DNA from: Tichowtungia sp964398915
Lineage (GTDB): Bacteria; Verrucomicrobiota; Kiritimatiellia; Kiritimatiellales; Tichowtungiaceae
Assembly: GCA_964398915.1 (NCBI GenBank)
Contig: CAYNOR010000018.1
Span: 1-41,169 of the forward strand
Direction: 5' to 3'
Length of the DNA stretch: 41,169 bases
Below, one piece after another: positions 8,145 to 15,742 of this stretch. Position 1 is the stretch's first letter. Every line of letters starts with the position of its first letter. The notes under the pieces were generated by a model that made no database searches, was not told the origin of the DNA, and saw only the letters and a program-made list of their open reading frames with translations. Position numbers and translations under genes: made by a program.

Positions 8145-8493
8145 CAATACTGCGCGTTAACGCATTAAAATTTTTGGTTTAAAGCTGTTCGATAGTTTTC
8201 CTCTTTTTCATAAAGCAATGATCTTGCATCACTGGGCTGAAAATAGCCGTCCACCCCGCCTTTGCATAGCAGTTTTAATAAGAAAAAGTTCTGGAGTGCG
8301 GCCGCACGTCGCAGGCACGAGGCCGCTTTTCTTGCTGTGCTGAAAGCGGCGTCGCGCTGCACTTGCCGCCGCAGTCCAAAGCACTTCCGTGTTTGAACCG
8401 TTCCCTGTGGTCACTATTTGCTTCGCAAATTATTTTTACGCTTCGCTCCAAAGCAGTGTGGTTCCGTGGTCAAATAGATGCTAAATTCCCCGT
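8145..8493. other. Intergenic stretch with further palindromes upstream of mfd
   Basis: No convincing gene. It holds GCGTTAACGC (8153-8162); AAGAAAA (8280-8286) with TTTTCTT (8327-8333) enclosing GCGGCC (8298-8303) with GGCCGC (8321-8326); GCGGCG (8346-8351) with CGCCGC (8367-8372); and ATTTGC-TTC-GCAAAT (8416-8430). Short minus-strand frames here are by-products of the repeats. The mfd promoter should lie in this stretch, but I cannot point to a good one. Confidence 0.5.
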
Positions 8494-11400
8494 ATGGATT
8501 TCGACCTGACCAAACTGCGCGTAGTGCTGGAAGGCGGCGTGTGCCGCCTGCCCGCCCTGCCGCCGTCGGCGCAGGCGTTTCTCGGATGTCATCTACCTCA
8601 ACCGCAACTTTGGATTGTGGATAATTTCCAAGGTTTGGAAAAGTTATCTGATTGCTGGAAAACGCTCTGCCCGCAAACAAACATTCTGCTACTTCCACCA
8701 TGTGACGAAAAAGACATGGAGACCCAAGGCAAGCGGCTGAAGACCCTTTCATTCCTGCAACGCGGTGAGGACACCGCGTCTACATTTGTTCTGCTGACAA
8801 CTTTCCAAACATTGGAAGAAAAACTTCCGAACATTGGAAATGCACTGAATTTGAAATGCGGCTCAGTCGCCAATCCGGATAAACTTTTCCAAATGCTGGA
8901 AAAGCAAGGGTACACGCTCGACGTTGAAATATATGAAAAAGGCTTTGCCGCACGGCGCGGCGGCATTATTGACGTCTGGCCACCAACTTGCGATCTGCCC
9001 GTGCGTATTGAATTTTTCGGCAATGAAATCGAAAGTCTGCGCACCTTTGAACCAGACACCCAGCGCTCCGTCGAAAAAATTGAAAACGCAGAAATTTTTC
9101 CGCTCAACACCAAAGGTTCCGCTACACTCGCCGAACTGCTTCCAAAAAATATTCTCCGCATTTTCTCCAACGTAGACGCGGTGTCCCCACCGCGTTCTGA
9201 ACGCGATGAGGACATCGCGTCTACAATTCACATCGGCTGCGTTACCAGCGATGTCACCGACATCGATCTTGGATTTTACGAAACCAACTTGCGGCCGGTG
9301 ACCGAACTGCACCGTCCGGAAGCCGCCGAGCAGCAGCGCAAAACATTTTTTCAAGCCTTGGAAAAAATGGCTGGCGCAGGATGGGCTGTCGACATCTACA
9401 TGGAAACCCCCGGTTCTGCCGAACGCCTGCGCGAAGCGTATTTTCCTAAAGCCAAAAGCCTAAAGTCTAAAGCCTCTCTTCACGTCGGACTTTTGCATGG
9501 AAGCTTTGTTTCCAAACAGCGGAAACATCTCGTCATCACCGAAGCTGATATTTACGGCTATCAGCCAAAGACTGCGCATGTTCGGCGCGGCGAAAAAGCC
9601 GCCAAGACCGCCGGCGTGCGCATTGCGGAATGGACGGATATCCAGCCCGGCGAGCTGATTGTGCACGTCGACCATGGCATCGGAAAATACATGGGGCTGA
9701 TGGAAATGGAGATGGCAGGCCGCCGTCAGGAAATGCTGCTCATCGAATACGCCGAGAGTGCGAGGATATACCTTCCGACCGGTCAGGCTCACCTGCTGAC
9801 ACGCTACGTCGGTATGGGGAATTCAGCCCCTGCTCTGCACAGTTTAAAGGGACACCGCTGGCAGAATGAACGGGCTTCAGCACAAACCGCGATTGAAGAT
9901 CTGGCCGCCAAACTGCTTGAAACACAGGCGATGAGAGCACTGAAAAAAGGACTCGCCTGCGGGCCGGACACGCATTGGCAAAATGAATTCGAAAATTCAT
10001 TTCCATACATGGAAACACCCGATCAGCTCACCGCGATAAAAGCTGTTAAAGCCGACCTCGAATCGCCTCAACCGATGGATCGGCTGATCTGCGGCGACGC
10101 AGGCTACGGAAAAACCGAAGTCGCAATGCGCGCCGCCTTCAAAATGGTAATGGAAGGCCGGCAGGTTGCCGTACTCGTCCCAACCACGATTCTGGCACAG
10201 CAGCATTTTGATACCTTTACCGAACGGATGGCGGCATTTCCGGTCGTCGTTGAAATGCTCAGTCGTTTCCGCACACACCACGAACAGAATGAAGCGGTCC
10301 GGCGCCTGCGCGAAGGCGAAGCTCATATCGTTATCGGCACGCATCGCCTCGTCTCCAAGGATGTGCAGTTCAAAAATCTCGGCCTTGTCATTATCGATGA
10401 AGAGCAGCGCTTTGGTGTGCGCGCCAAAGAGCATTTGAAACAACTCCGCCAGCAGGTCGACGTGCTGACACTGAGCGCGACGCCGATTCCACGCACGCTG
10501 TACATGAGTCTGACCGGCTCGCGTGACATGAGCACCATCCAGACCCCGCCGCAAGAGCGTCAGCCGGTCGAAACCATTGTACTGGAATACCACGACGAGA
10601 TTGTAACGGAGGCCATCCGCCATGAGCTGGCGCGCGACGGACAGGTCTTTTATCTGCACAACCGTGTACAGACCATCGGCAAAGTCGCTGCCAAAGTAAA
10701 AAAGCTGGTGCCGGAAGCCCGCGTGGAATTCGCTCACGGACAAATGAGTGAACATGAACTGTCTGATGTGATGCACCGCTTTGTGCGTGGCGAATTCAAC
10801 GTCCTGATTTGCACAACGATTGTCGAAAGCGGCGTCGACATTCCGCGCGTTAATACGATCCTGATCGATCATGCAGACCGCTTTGGACTGGCCGACCTGT
10901 ATCAGTTGCGCGGGCGCGTCGGACGCGCACGGCAAAAAGCCTACGCCTTTCTGCTGCTGCCTCCCGGCGGCTCACTATCGGACGATTCGCGCCGCCGGAT
11001 CGAAGCACTGAAACGCTATACGGGACACGGCACCGGGTTCCGCATTGCCATGCGCGACCTCGAAATCCGCGGCGCGGGCAACCTGCTCGGCGCGCAGCAG
11101 AGCGGCCATATCGCCGCAATCGGCTTCGACCTCTACTGCCAGCTGCTCAAACGAAGTGTCGCCAAATTGCAAGGAAAGAAAGTGCCACCCATCATTGATG
11201 TGTCTGTTGATTTAGATTTTCTCGACCGTTCACCCGTACACAGCACAGCGGAAAATGCAGCGTTTATTCCGTACAACTACGTGGACGATGAAAATCTGCG
11301 TGTAAAACTTTACGGACGGATTGCCTCTTTGGCGACGGAAACCGAAGTGCGCGAACTGAAAAAAGAATTCGCTGACCGATTCGGAAAGCTGCCGACTGCC

Positions 11401-11607
11401 GTCAAAAATCTATTTGAAATCGCCCGCATCCGCATCGCCGCCGCACAGGTCGGCGTTCAATCGATTCGCGCCAGCGAAGAGCGGCTGATTATTCTGCGTA
11501 ACGGCGAAGCCATTATGCCCGACGGTCGCTACCCCCGCCTCAAAACACGCACTGCCGGTTCACGTTTCAAAGAAATTATGGCACTAATCAAAGGACCGGG
11601 TTTATGA
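8494..11607 (+). CDS. mfd: Transcription-repair coupling factor Mfd
   Basis: A 1037-aa DNA translocase that removes RNA polymerase stalled at lesions and recruits UvrA. Order of domains: UvrB-like N-terminus (about 1-300), RNA-polymerase-interacting domain containing PGELIVHVDHGIGKYMGL (near 390-405), helicase motor with Walker A GDAGYGKT at 534-541 and DEEQ at 635-638 followed by RFGV, second RecA domain with RGRVGRA, and a C-terminal D7. It is somewhat shorter than E. coli Mfd (1148 aa), mostly in the N-terminal part. Two copies of a palindromic repeat and four FQxLE-encoding palindromes lie in frame within the first 300 residues. It overlaps the following gene by ATGA. No strong ribosome site is visible. 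Confidence 0.97.
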   Translation: MDFDLTKLRVVLEGGVCRLPALPPSAQAFLGCHLPQPQLWIVDNFQGLEKLSDCWKTLCPQTNILLLPPCDEKDMETQGKRLKTLSFLQRGEDTASTFVLLTTFQTLEEKLPNIGNALNLKCGSVANPDKLFQMLEKQGYTLDVEIYEKGFAARRGGIIDVWPPTCDLPVRIEFFGNEIESLRTFEPDTQRSVEKIENAEIFPLNTKGSATLAELLPKNILRIFSNVDAVSPPRSERDEDIASTIHIGCVTSDVTDIDLGFYETNLRPVTELHRPEAAEQQRKTFFQALEKMAGAGWAVDIYMETPGSAERLREAYFPKAKSLKSKASLHVGLLHGSFVSKQRKHLVITEADIYGYQPKTAHVRRGEKAAKTAGVRIAEWTDIQPGELIVHVDHGIGKYMGLMEMEMAGRRQEMLLIEYAESARIYLPTGQAHLLTRYVGMGNSAPALHSLKGHRWQNERASAQTAIEDLAAKLLETQAMRALKKGLACGPDTHWQNEFENSFPYMETPDQLTAIKAVKADLESPQPMDRLICGDAGYGKTEVAMRAAFKMVMEGRQVAVLVPTTILAQQHFDTFTERMAAFPVVVEMLSRFRTHHEQNEAVRRLREGEAHIVIGTHRLVSKDVQFKNLGLVIIDEEQRFGVRAKEHLKQLRQQVDVLTLSATPIPRTLYMSLTGSRDMSTIQTPPQERQPVETIVLEYHDEIVTEAIRHELARDGQVFYLHNRVQTIGKVAAKVKKLVPEARVEFAHGQMSEHELSDVMHRFVRGEFNVLICTTIVESGVDIPRVNTILIDHADRFGLADLYQLRGRVGRARQKAYAFLLLPPGGSLSDDSRRRIEALKRYTGHGTGFRIAMRDLEIRGAGNLLGAQQSGHIAAIGFDLYCQLLKRSVAKLQGKKVPPIIDVSVDLDFLDRSPVHSTAENAAFIPYNYVDDENLRVKLYGRIASLATETEVRELKKEFADRFGKLPTAVKNLFEIARIRIAAAQVGVQSIRASEERLIILRNGEAIMPDGRYPRLKTRTAGSRFKEIMALIKGPGL
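8760..8784. repeat. Palindromic repeat copy A inside mfd
   Basis: Arms ACGCGGTG (8760-8767) and CACCGCGT (8772-8779) around AGGA, then CTACA. It encodes residues about 90-97, RGEDTAST. The sequence matches the right half of copy B at all but two positions, and those two are paired with each other in the stem. Confidence 0.8.
9172..9224. repeat. Palindromic repeat copy B inside mfd
   Basis: Outer arms GTAGACGCGgTGTCC (9172-9186) and GGACAtCGCGTCTAC (9210-9224) with one mismatch, inner arms CGCGTTC and GAACGCG. It encodes residues about 227-244, ending RDEDIAST, in the same phase as copy A (RGEDTAST). It lies in a variable part of the N-terminal UvrB-like region. Confidence 0.8.
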
Positions 11608-12155
11608 AAAGAGGACTGAAACACCTGATCGAAGAATACACAGAGCTGGAACGCGAAGTGCAAGAACTGGTGAGCGCGCAATGCCGCGAAGTCTGCGGAC
11701 TCTGTACCGCCTGCTGCTGCCGCGCCGATCTGTGCGAAGAAGCGCTGGAAAGTCCATTTCTGTGCGCTGTGCATGGCAAAGACGAACTGGATAGCGACCG
11801 GTATGGATTCCTGACAGAAACGGGCTGTGCGCTTGAGATCGGTCGCCCGCCCGTCTGTTATGAGTTTTTTTGCGATGAACTGATGGCAGCCCAGCCAGAC
11901 GACCTGCATCGTGAAGTTTTACTGATCCTCGGACGGTTGCCGGCCTATGCCGGCAGGGATGCACATGGTGACGCGCATTGGGTCGAAATCATGCAAGAGG
12001 AAGAACTGGAGCGTCTGGCTTTTCAGCGTCTGGGAAAACAGATGCAGAACGCCCGCGAAGCGCTAGATTGCATCCATACCTTCTACAACGAAGGAGCCCT
12101 GCCGGAAAATTCCCGCAGGGCTCTCAGCCGGATCACCGCTTCAACTGAAAACTAA
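11604..12155 (+). CDS. Cysteine-cluster protein, YkgJ-like (putative Zn/Fe binding)
   Basis: A 183-aa soluble protein with a cysteine-rich N-terminal half: CREVCGLCTACCCRADLC at residues 28-45, FLC at 54, then GCALEIGRPPVCYEFFC near 74-90. The layout (CxxCxxCCC, a later C, then RPxxCxxF) resembles the YkgJ/UPF0153 zinc- or iron-chelating family. The C-terminal half is helical and charged. Its ATG overlaps the mfd stop (ATGA), so the two are translationally coupled, suggesting a link to transcription-coupled repair, though no such role is established. It converges with the dapL-like gene, overlapping by 4 bases. Confidence 0.65.
   Translation: MKRGLKHLIEEYTELEREVQELVSAQCREVCGLCTACCCRADLCEEALESPFLCAVHGKDELDSDRYGFLTETGCALEIGRPPVCYEFFCDELMAAQPDDLHREVLLILGRLPAYAGRDAHGDAHWVEIMQEEELERLAFQRLGKQMQNAREALDCIHTFYNEGALPENSRRALSRITASTEN
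12094..12123. terminator. Hairpin at the convergent gene ends
   Basis: Perfect 9-bp arms GAGCCCTGC (12094-12102) and GCAGGGCTC (12115-12123), extended by GG/CC after one mismatch. It lies inside the last codons of the Cys-cluster gene, 29 bases before the convergent stop codons, so it could serve both directions. There is no U-tract on either side, so termination is only a suggestion. Confidence 0.4.
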
Positions 12156-13375
12156 AACTTCAGATCGGCTTTTTTCAGGCGGGCGGCGAGCTCGTTCAGT
12201 ACGCGCTCATCGTCAGCATCACCGGTGGATTCAAAGACCGCTCCGAAGCGGATAAACGGGCCGGTGTTATCCCACGGCACCGTGGAAATGCCGAAGTTTT
12301 CGATCAGATAAAGCGAAACCTCTTCGGCATTTTTAAATTGCACATTGCCAGCCGCTTTCGGCGCCTTGACGTACAGATAAAACGTGCCGCCGGGCATCTT
12401 GGCGTTGAAACCGACTCCTCGCAGGACCTCGACCATGCGGCGCAGGCGCTGTTCGTAGTGCTTACAAATGCCTTCGGCGAGGCTTTGATCCGCAATTCCT
12501 TTGCAGGCGGCGTGCTGAATGGCTTTAAACTGTCCGCTGTCGCAGTTGTCTTTGATCATCGCCAGCGCATCAACCGCCCAGGCCGCCCCGCAGAAGAAGG
12601 CAAGGCGCCAGCCGGTCATGTTATACGCTTTGCTCATCGAATGCAGTTCAATGGAGCACTCCTTCGCTCCGGGACGCTGAAGAATGGATTTGCGCGGGCC
12701 GTCGTAAACCAGCGTGGCATACGGCGCATCCTGCACGATCAGGATGTTGTGCTTTTTCGCGAAGGTAATCAGTTCATCATAAAACTTATCCGTCGCCACT
12801 GCACCGGTCGGGTTATTGGGATAATTGATGTAGAAAAGTTTGCAACGATCTGCCAGCGCCGGATCAATCTTTCCGAGGTCCGGAAGAAATCCGTTTTCTT
12901 CCAGCAGCGGAATATTAACCACTTCACCGCCAAGGTATTTGGTATGCGTGGCCATGACCGGATAACCGGGAACGGTTTGAAAAATCACGTCGCCCGGGTT
13001 CACAAACGCCAATGGCAGCATGGCCAGTGCCGGCTTGGTGCCAATGCTGTGATTGATTTCAGTTGCCGGATCGAGATTCACACCGAAGAATTTCTTCATG
13101 TATTCGGCGGCAGCCTGCTTGAATTCCGGAATGCCGTTGTCGGAATACCCGCGATTGGACGGTTTATCGACTTCCACTTTCAACGCTTCGCGAATAGGTG
13201 CCGGAGCCATGCCGTCGGGTTCGCCGACACCAAAGTCCAGAATTTCAAGATCAGGGTGCTGCTTTCGCGCTTTGGCTTTGGCGCGTTTTATTTTTTCGAA
13301 TTTATAAATTTCGGTCGATTTTCCGTAGTTTTCGCCACCGATACGTTCAGCAAAAAGTTTTTGTGCGTCCATCAT
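12152..13375 (-). CDS. dapL: LL-diaminopimelate aminotransferase-like PLP enzyme
   Basis: A 407-aa class I/II aminotransferase (fold type I, pyridoxal phosphate). Visible: DFGVGEPDG near residues 47-55, a GTKPALAMLP segment, NYPNNPTGA near 188-196 binding the cofactor/substrate carboxylate, and the Schiff-base lysine in SMSKAYNMTGWRLAF. The N-terminal YGKSTEIYKFEKIKRAKAKA fits DapL-type LL-DAP aminotransferases, which convert tetrahydrodipicolinate to LL-diaminopimelate in one step for lysine and peptidoglycan synthesis and are common in the PVC group. Another class I aminotransferase activity cannot be excluded from sequence alone. AAGGA precedes the paired ATGATG start. Confidence 0.75.
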   Translation of the reverse strand: MMDAQKLFAERIGGENYGKSTEIYKFEKIKRAKAKARKQHPDLEILDFGVGEPDGMAPAPIREALKVEVDKPSNRGYSDNGIPEFKQAAAEYMKKFFGVNLDPATEINHSIGTKPALAMLPLAFVNPGDVIFQTVPGYPVMATHTKYLGGEVVNIPLLEENGFLPDLGKIDPALADRCKLFYINYPNNPTGAVATDKFYDELITFAKKHNILIVQDAPYATLVYDGPRKSILQRPGAKECSIELHSMSKAYNMTGWRLAFFCGAAWAVDALAMIKDNCDSGQFKAIQHAACKGIADQSLAEGICKHYEQRLRRMVEVLRGVGFNAKMPGGTFYLYVKAPKAAGNVQFKNAEEVSLYLIENFGISTVPWDNTGPFIRFGAVFESTGDADDERVLNELAARLKKADLKF

Positions 13376-13397
13376 TCCTTAGTTCCTTTATTTCATT

Positions 13398-13766
13398 TTA
13401 AAACGGTTCGCCGCCATCTGCTCCGGCCCGGAGCGGGACATCTTTCGGGATCAGCTTATTTATCTGTTTTTCAAATTCCTCAATTGAATACTTAGCCAAG
13501 GGAATACTCACGTCAGAATTCACCAGAATTCCATTCTCAATCGATACATTTTCGCGGAAAAAGCCGATCACCAGTTTCTCACTGATCACGTCTACTCCAA
13601 GGAAAATGATATCCACAATCTTTTCGCGGGCTCCCTTGAATTCTTTTGAAAATGCATATTGTATGTTACGGGCATGCGATCCATGCAGCGTAAATTCCTC
13701 ATCACTTTTGCAGTGATGATATCCCCGTGCGGCAAGAATTTTTCGCATACTGGGCTGAAATATCAT
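13398..13766 (-). CDS. Hypothetical protein
   Basis: A 122-aa soluble protein without a family I can name. It begins MIFQPSMRKILAARGYHHCKSDEEF, has a beta-rich centre (EKIVDIIFLGVDVISEKLVIGFFRENVSI) and a charged helix (YSIEEFEKQINKLIPK). GGGGAG lies 2-3 bases before the first ATG; the internal Met at codon 7 is a possible alternative. It lies between the PhoH-like gene and the aminotransferase on the same strand with short gaps. The last codons run through a GCTCCGG-c-CCGGAGC palindrome (13420-13434), so the C-terminal residues may be repeat-derived. Confidence 0.5.
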   Translation of the reverse strand: MIFQPSMRKILAARGYHHCKSDEEFTLHGSHARNIQYAFSKEFKGAREKIVDIIFLGVDVISEKLVIGFFRENVSIENGILVNSDVSIPLAKYSIEEFEKQINKLIPKDVPLRAGADGGEPF

Positions 13767-13787
13767 AGCTCCCCCTTTCCCGGACGT

Positions 13788-15092
13788 TTAAAGCAAATTG
13801 GCGGCCTTTTCAGCAATTTCCGAGCGTACTCCCTCCGTTAATAACATATGAGCCGCCAACGCTTCCCCGCGGAATTTATCTACCACGGCGCTCAACCCGT
13901 TGGACAGGCTGTCTACATACGGATTATCAATCTGGTAAAGGTCTCCTGTCAGTACAATCTTTGTGTCGTGCCCCACCCGTGTAATTACTGTTTTAACCTC
14001 TAGAGGCGTCAGATTCTGCGCTTCGTCCACGATCATGAACTGATTCGGAATACTCCGTCCGCGGATGTAGGTGAGAGGTTCGACATCAATCAACGGATTG
14101 GAAGCCAGCAGGTCTCCGCCCTTCCTGTTCGGTGACGAACCTGCACGGCTATGCACGATCAGTTCCAATGCGTCATGAATCGGCTGCATCCAGGGATCCA
14201 GCTTCTCTTCGATCGTACCGGGCAGGTAGCCCAAATCGCGGCCCATTGGAAAAATCGGGCGGGAAACCAGCAGGCGCTTGTAATATTTGGTATCCATCAC
14301 CTGATGGTACCCGGCAGCAATTGCCAGCAGTGTTTTACCTGTGCCAGCTTTACCTGAAAGAGTCACCAACTTGATTTTATCATTCAGCAATGCATCCATC
14401 GCAAAACGCTGTTCACGATTGCGGGGCGAAATCGGAGCACCCTCTCCCATCGTCAGCAACTTAACCAGCCGGTGCGTCTCTGCATCATAGCGTGCGAGCA
14501 TCGTCTGCTTGGAATCATGAATATTCCGCATCGTCACATACTGATTAGCAAAAAGAGTCTCCATACCGGGAATTACGGCATAACCCTCCTTCGCAAAAAA
14601 ACTGATGGCCTCTGAATCGGTATCCAGCACCGTCTGGCCGGTATAAATTTCGTCTACCTCGCGAATCTTATCATTCTCGTAGTCCTCAGCCTCAAGCCCT
14701 AACGCATCGGCCTTCAGGCGCAGGTTGATATCCTTACTGACCACTACGCACCGCACATCCGGCTGCGCCCTCTGCAAGTCCATCGCCATTTTCAAAATCA
14801 GGTCATCCGCCGAAAGACCGACCGCAAACGGATTCTCTTTATCGGCAAAAATCACCCGGATAGTTCCGCCGCTCTCCAGCGTTACACCGTCCGACAGCCG
14901 CCCCTGCTTGCGCAATTCATCGAGTGCCCTGGAAATTGTACGGGCATTACGCCCGCGTTCGCTGAGCTCACGTTTAAACTGATCGATCTCTTCCAGCACC
15001 TTCAAAGGAATAATCACATGATTTTCTTTAAAATGGTGAATAGCAGTTGGATCGTGAATGAGAACATTCGTATCTAGAATAAAGTTTTGCAT
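13788..15092 (-). CDS. PIN-domain PhoH family ATPase (PhoH2/YlaK-like)
   Basis: A 434-aa fusion of an N-terminal PIN nuclease domain (FILDTNVLIHDP at 4-15, acidic residues near 34-37 and 96-97) and a C-terminal PhoH ATPase/helicase domain (Walker A GKAGTGKT at 247-254, Walker B IVDEAQNLTP near 358-367, then LTGDLYQID). Related PhoH2 proteins are RNA helicase-RNases. The length is usual for the family. It is read towards the hypothetical gene with a short gap. The left boundary of the integrative element lies 87 bases upstream of its start, so the insertion probably changed the upstream context but not the gene. Confidence 0.93.
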   Translation of the reverse strand: MQNFILDTNVLIHDPTAIHHFKENHVIIPLKVLEEIDQFKRELSERGRNARTISRALDELRKQGRLSDGVTLESGGTIRVIFADKENPFAVGLSADDLILKMAMDLQRAQPDVRCVVVSKDINLRLKADALGLEAEDYENDKIREVDEIYTGQTVLDTDSEAISFFAKEGYAVIPGMETLFANQYVTMRNIHDSKQTMLARYDAETHRLVKLLTMGEGAPISPRNREQRFAMDALLNDKIKLVTLSGKAGTGKTLLAIAAGYHQVMDTKYYKRLLVSRPIFPMGRDLGYLPGTIEEKLDPWMQPIHDALELIVHSRAGSSPNRKGGDLLASNPLIDVEPLTYIRGRSIPNQFMIVDEAQNLTPLEVKTVITRVGHDTKIVLTGDLYQIDNPYVDSLSNGLSAVVDKFRGEALAAHMLLTEGVRSEIAEKAANLL

Positions 15093-15178
15093 AACTGACT
15101 ATGCACGTTTCGGGTGACTTGAAAAAGTTAGTTTTTCAAACCTTTTCCAAAAATGTCCGGAGCCAGAAAGGGGGAGAT

Positions 15179-15202
15179 GTGGTGCCGGGGGAGGGACTCG
15201 AA
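15179..15202. other. attL core of the integrative element
   Basis: A 24-bp sequence identical to 22616-22639. It equals the 3' end of tRNA-Leu (T-arm segment and acceptor end, minus strand). Only this tRNA fragment exists on the left side, as expected when an element integrates into a tRNA 3' end and leaves a duplicate core. Confidence 0.9.
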
Positions 15203-15416
15203 GCTTCACTCCTCGCCGCATAAACACAGTAGCGGCATAGATGCTTGCCCTTCCTGTTGCCACCCCTGCCCGTTTTGTGGGAATCCCGTTCTCTATAAGG
15301 ATAAAGGACTCCTTCGCGTTCTCGAAGGCTGGGAGTCTCTTTCTGAACCGATGAAAGAAGCAATCCTCGCCCTGACAAAAGCGGGATTAGCTTCTGGAAA
15401 GGCGGGTTCAGTATGA
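15203..15416 (+). CDS. Cys-rich C-terminal tail of the integrase, separated by integration
   Basis: An open frame of about 71 codons with CPSCCHPCPFCG (a zinc-ribbon-like cluster) and then LLRVLEGWESLSEPMKEAILALTKAG. It has no ribosome site or start of its own inside the element. In the chromosome the frame is open back to an ATG at 15153 in flanking host DNA. In the excised circle the 24-bp core joins it in frame to the integrase, after the residues WCRGRDS. Its stop overlaps the next start as ATGA. From memory, integrases of Planctomycetes and relatives often end in a similar W-x-L-PE-x(4)-I-x-ALV segment, which supports this reading. Expression in the integrated state is doubtful. Confidence 0.6.
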
Positions 15417-15742
15417 GACGACCTTGCCGATCTGATTGCCAGCTTGAATTCCCCGCCCTCGGAAACGAACAAGCAATGACGGCGGTTCCGGGCCCCCTCA
15501 GCCCGGAATCCGCCGTGATTGCGGAGAAAATACCTCGGATTGAGCCCTTGCTCCGGATGATTGAAAGCTGCGGCTTTGAGGTCGTCGGCTTTGAAGCGGC
15601 CCCAGCATTGTCAAAGCCTGTCCGTGTAGCAAATAACTCGCCGGGGTCGAGAGCTCTTTACAGGCTCCTTGAAAGACGCGGCTATCAGGTTGCTCTTTCC
15701 GATCCGCCGGAACCTTCGTGTGGAAAGGCGGTGTCGGTATGA
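15413..15742 (+). CDS. Hypothetical element-encoded protein
   Basis: A 109-aa protein of unknown function, Pro-, Ser- and Arg-rich, beginning MRRPCRSDCQLEFPALGNEQ. The middle (IEPLLRMIESCGFEVVGFEA) looks like a short helix-strand unit. Both ends are ATGA overlaps: with the Cys-rich tail upstream and the replication-initiator gene downstream. It is thus the middle gene of a translationally coupled trio, which supports its being real. A role in replication or copy control is only inferred from position. Confidence 0.6.
   Translation: MRRPCRSDCQLEFPALGNEQAMTAVPGPLSPESAVIAEKIPRIEPLLRMIESCGFEVVGFEAAPALSKPVRVANNSPGSRALYRLLERRGYQVALSDPPEPSCGKAVSV

Larger units (their letters stand above)
8625..9366. 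repeat. TTCCAAnnnTTGGAA-type palindromes inside mfd
   Basis: Copies at 8625-8641 (TTTCCAAggtTTGGAAA), 8803-8817 (TTCCAAacaTTGGAA), 8884-8904 (8-bp arms CTTTTCCA/TGGAAAAG) and about 9347-9363 (one mismatch) all fall in the same reading phase and encode F-Q-x-L-E. Imperfect, out-of-phase relatives lie at 8825-8839 and 9507-9527. The core matches the intergenic palindrome at 7975-7997. Confidence 0.7.

Noticed and set aside
8165..8414. Two short minus-strand frames upstream of mfd
   Set aside because: Their sequence is made of the inverted repeats in this spacer, with no start signal.
8625..9527. CRISPR-like array from the repeated TTCCAA palindromes
   Set aside because: Spacing is irregular, repeats are only 15-21 bp, they are protein-coding and no cas genes are near.
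9997..10935. 312-codon open frame on the minus strand
   Set aside because: It lies wholly antisense to conserved helicase motifs of mfd; composition-driven shadow.
12338..13495. 385-codon open frame on the plus strand
   Set aside because: Antisense to the dapL-like aminotransferase, whose catalytic motifs are intact on the other strand.
15179..15202. Possible second tRNA gene at the left end of the element
   Set aside because: Only the T-arm and acceptor 3' end are present; it is the att core duplicate.
15153..15202. Chromosomal start for the Cys-rich tail (ATG 15153) as a genuine gene start
   Set aside because: No ribosome site, and the first residues come from host DNA by chance in frame; the circular fusion explains the frame better.
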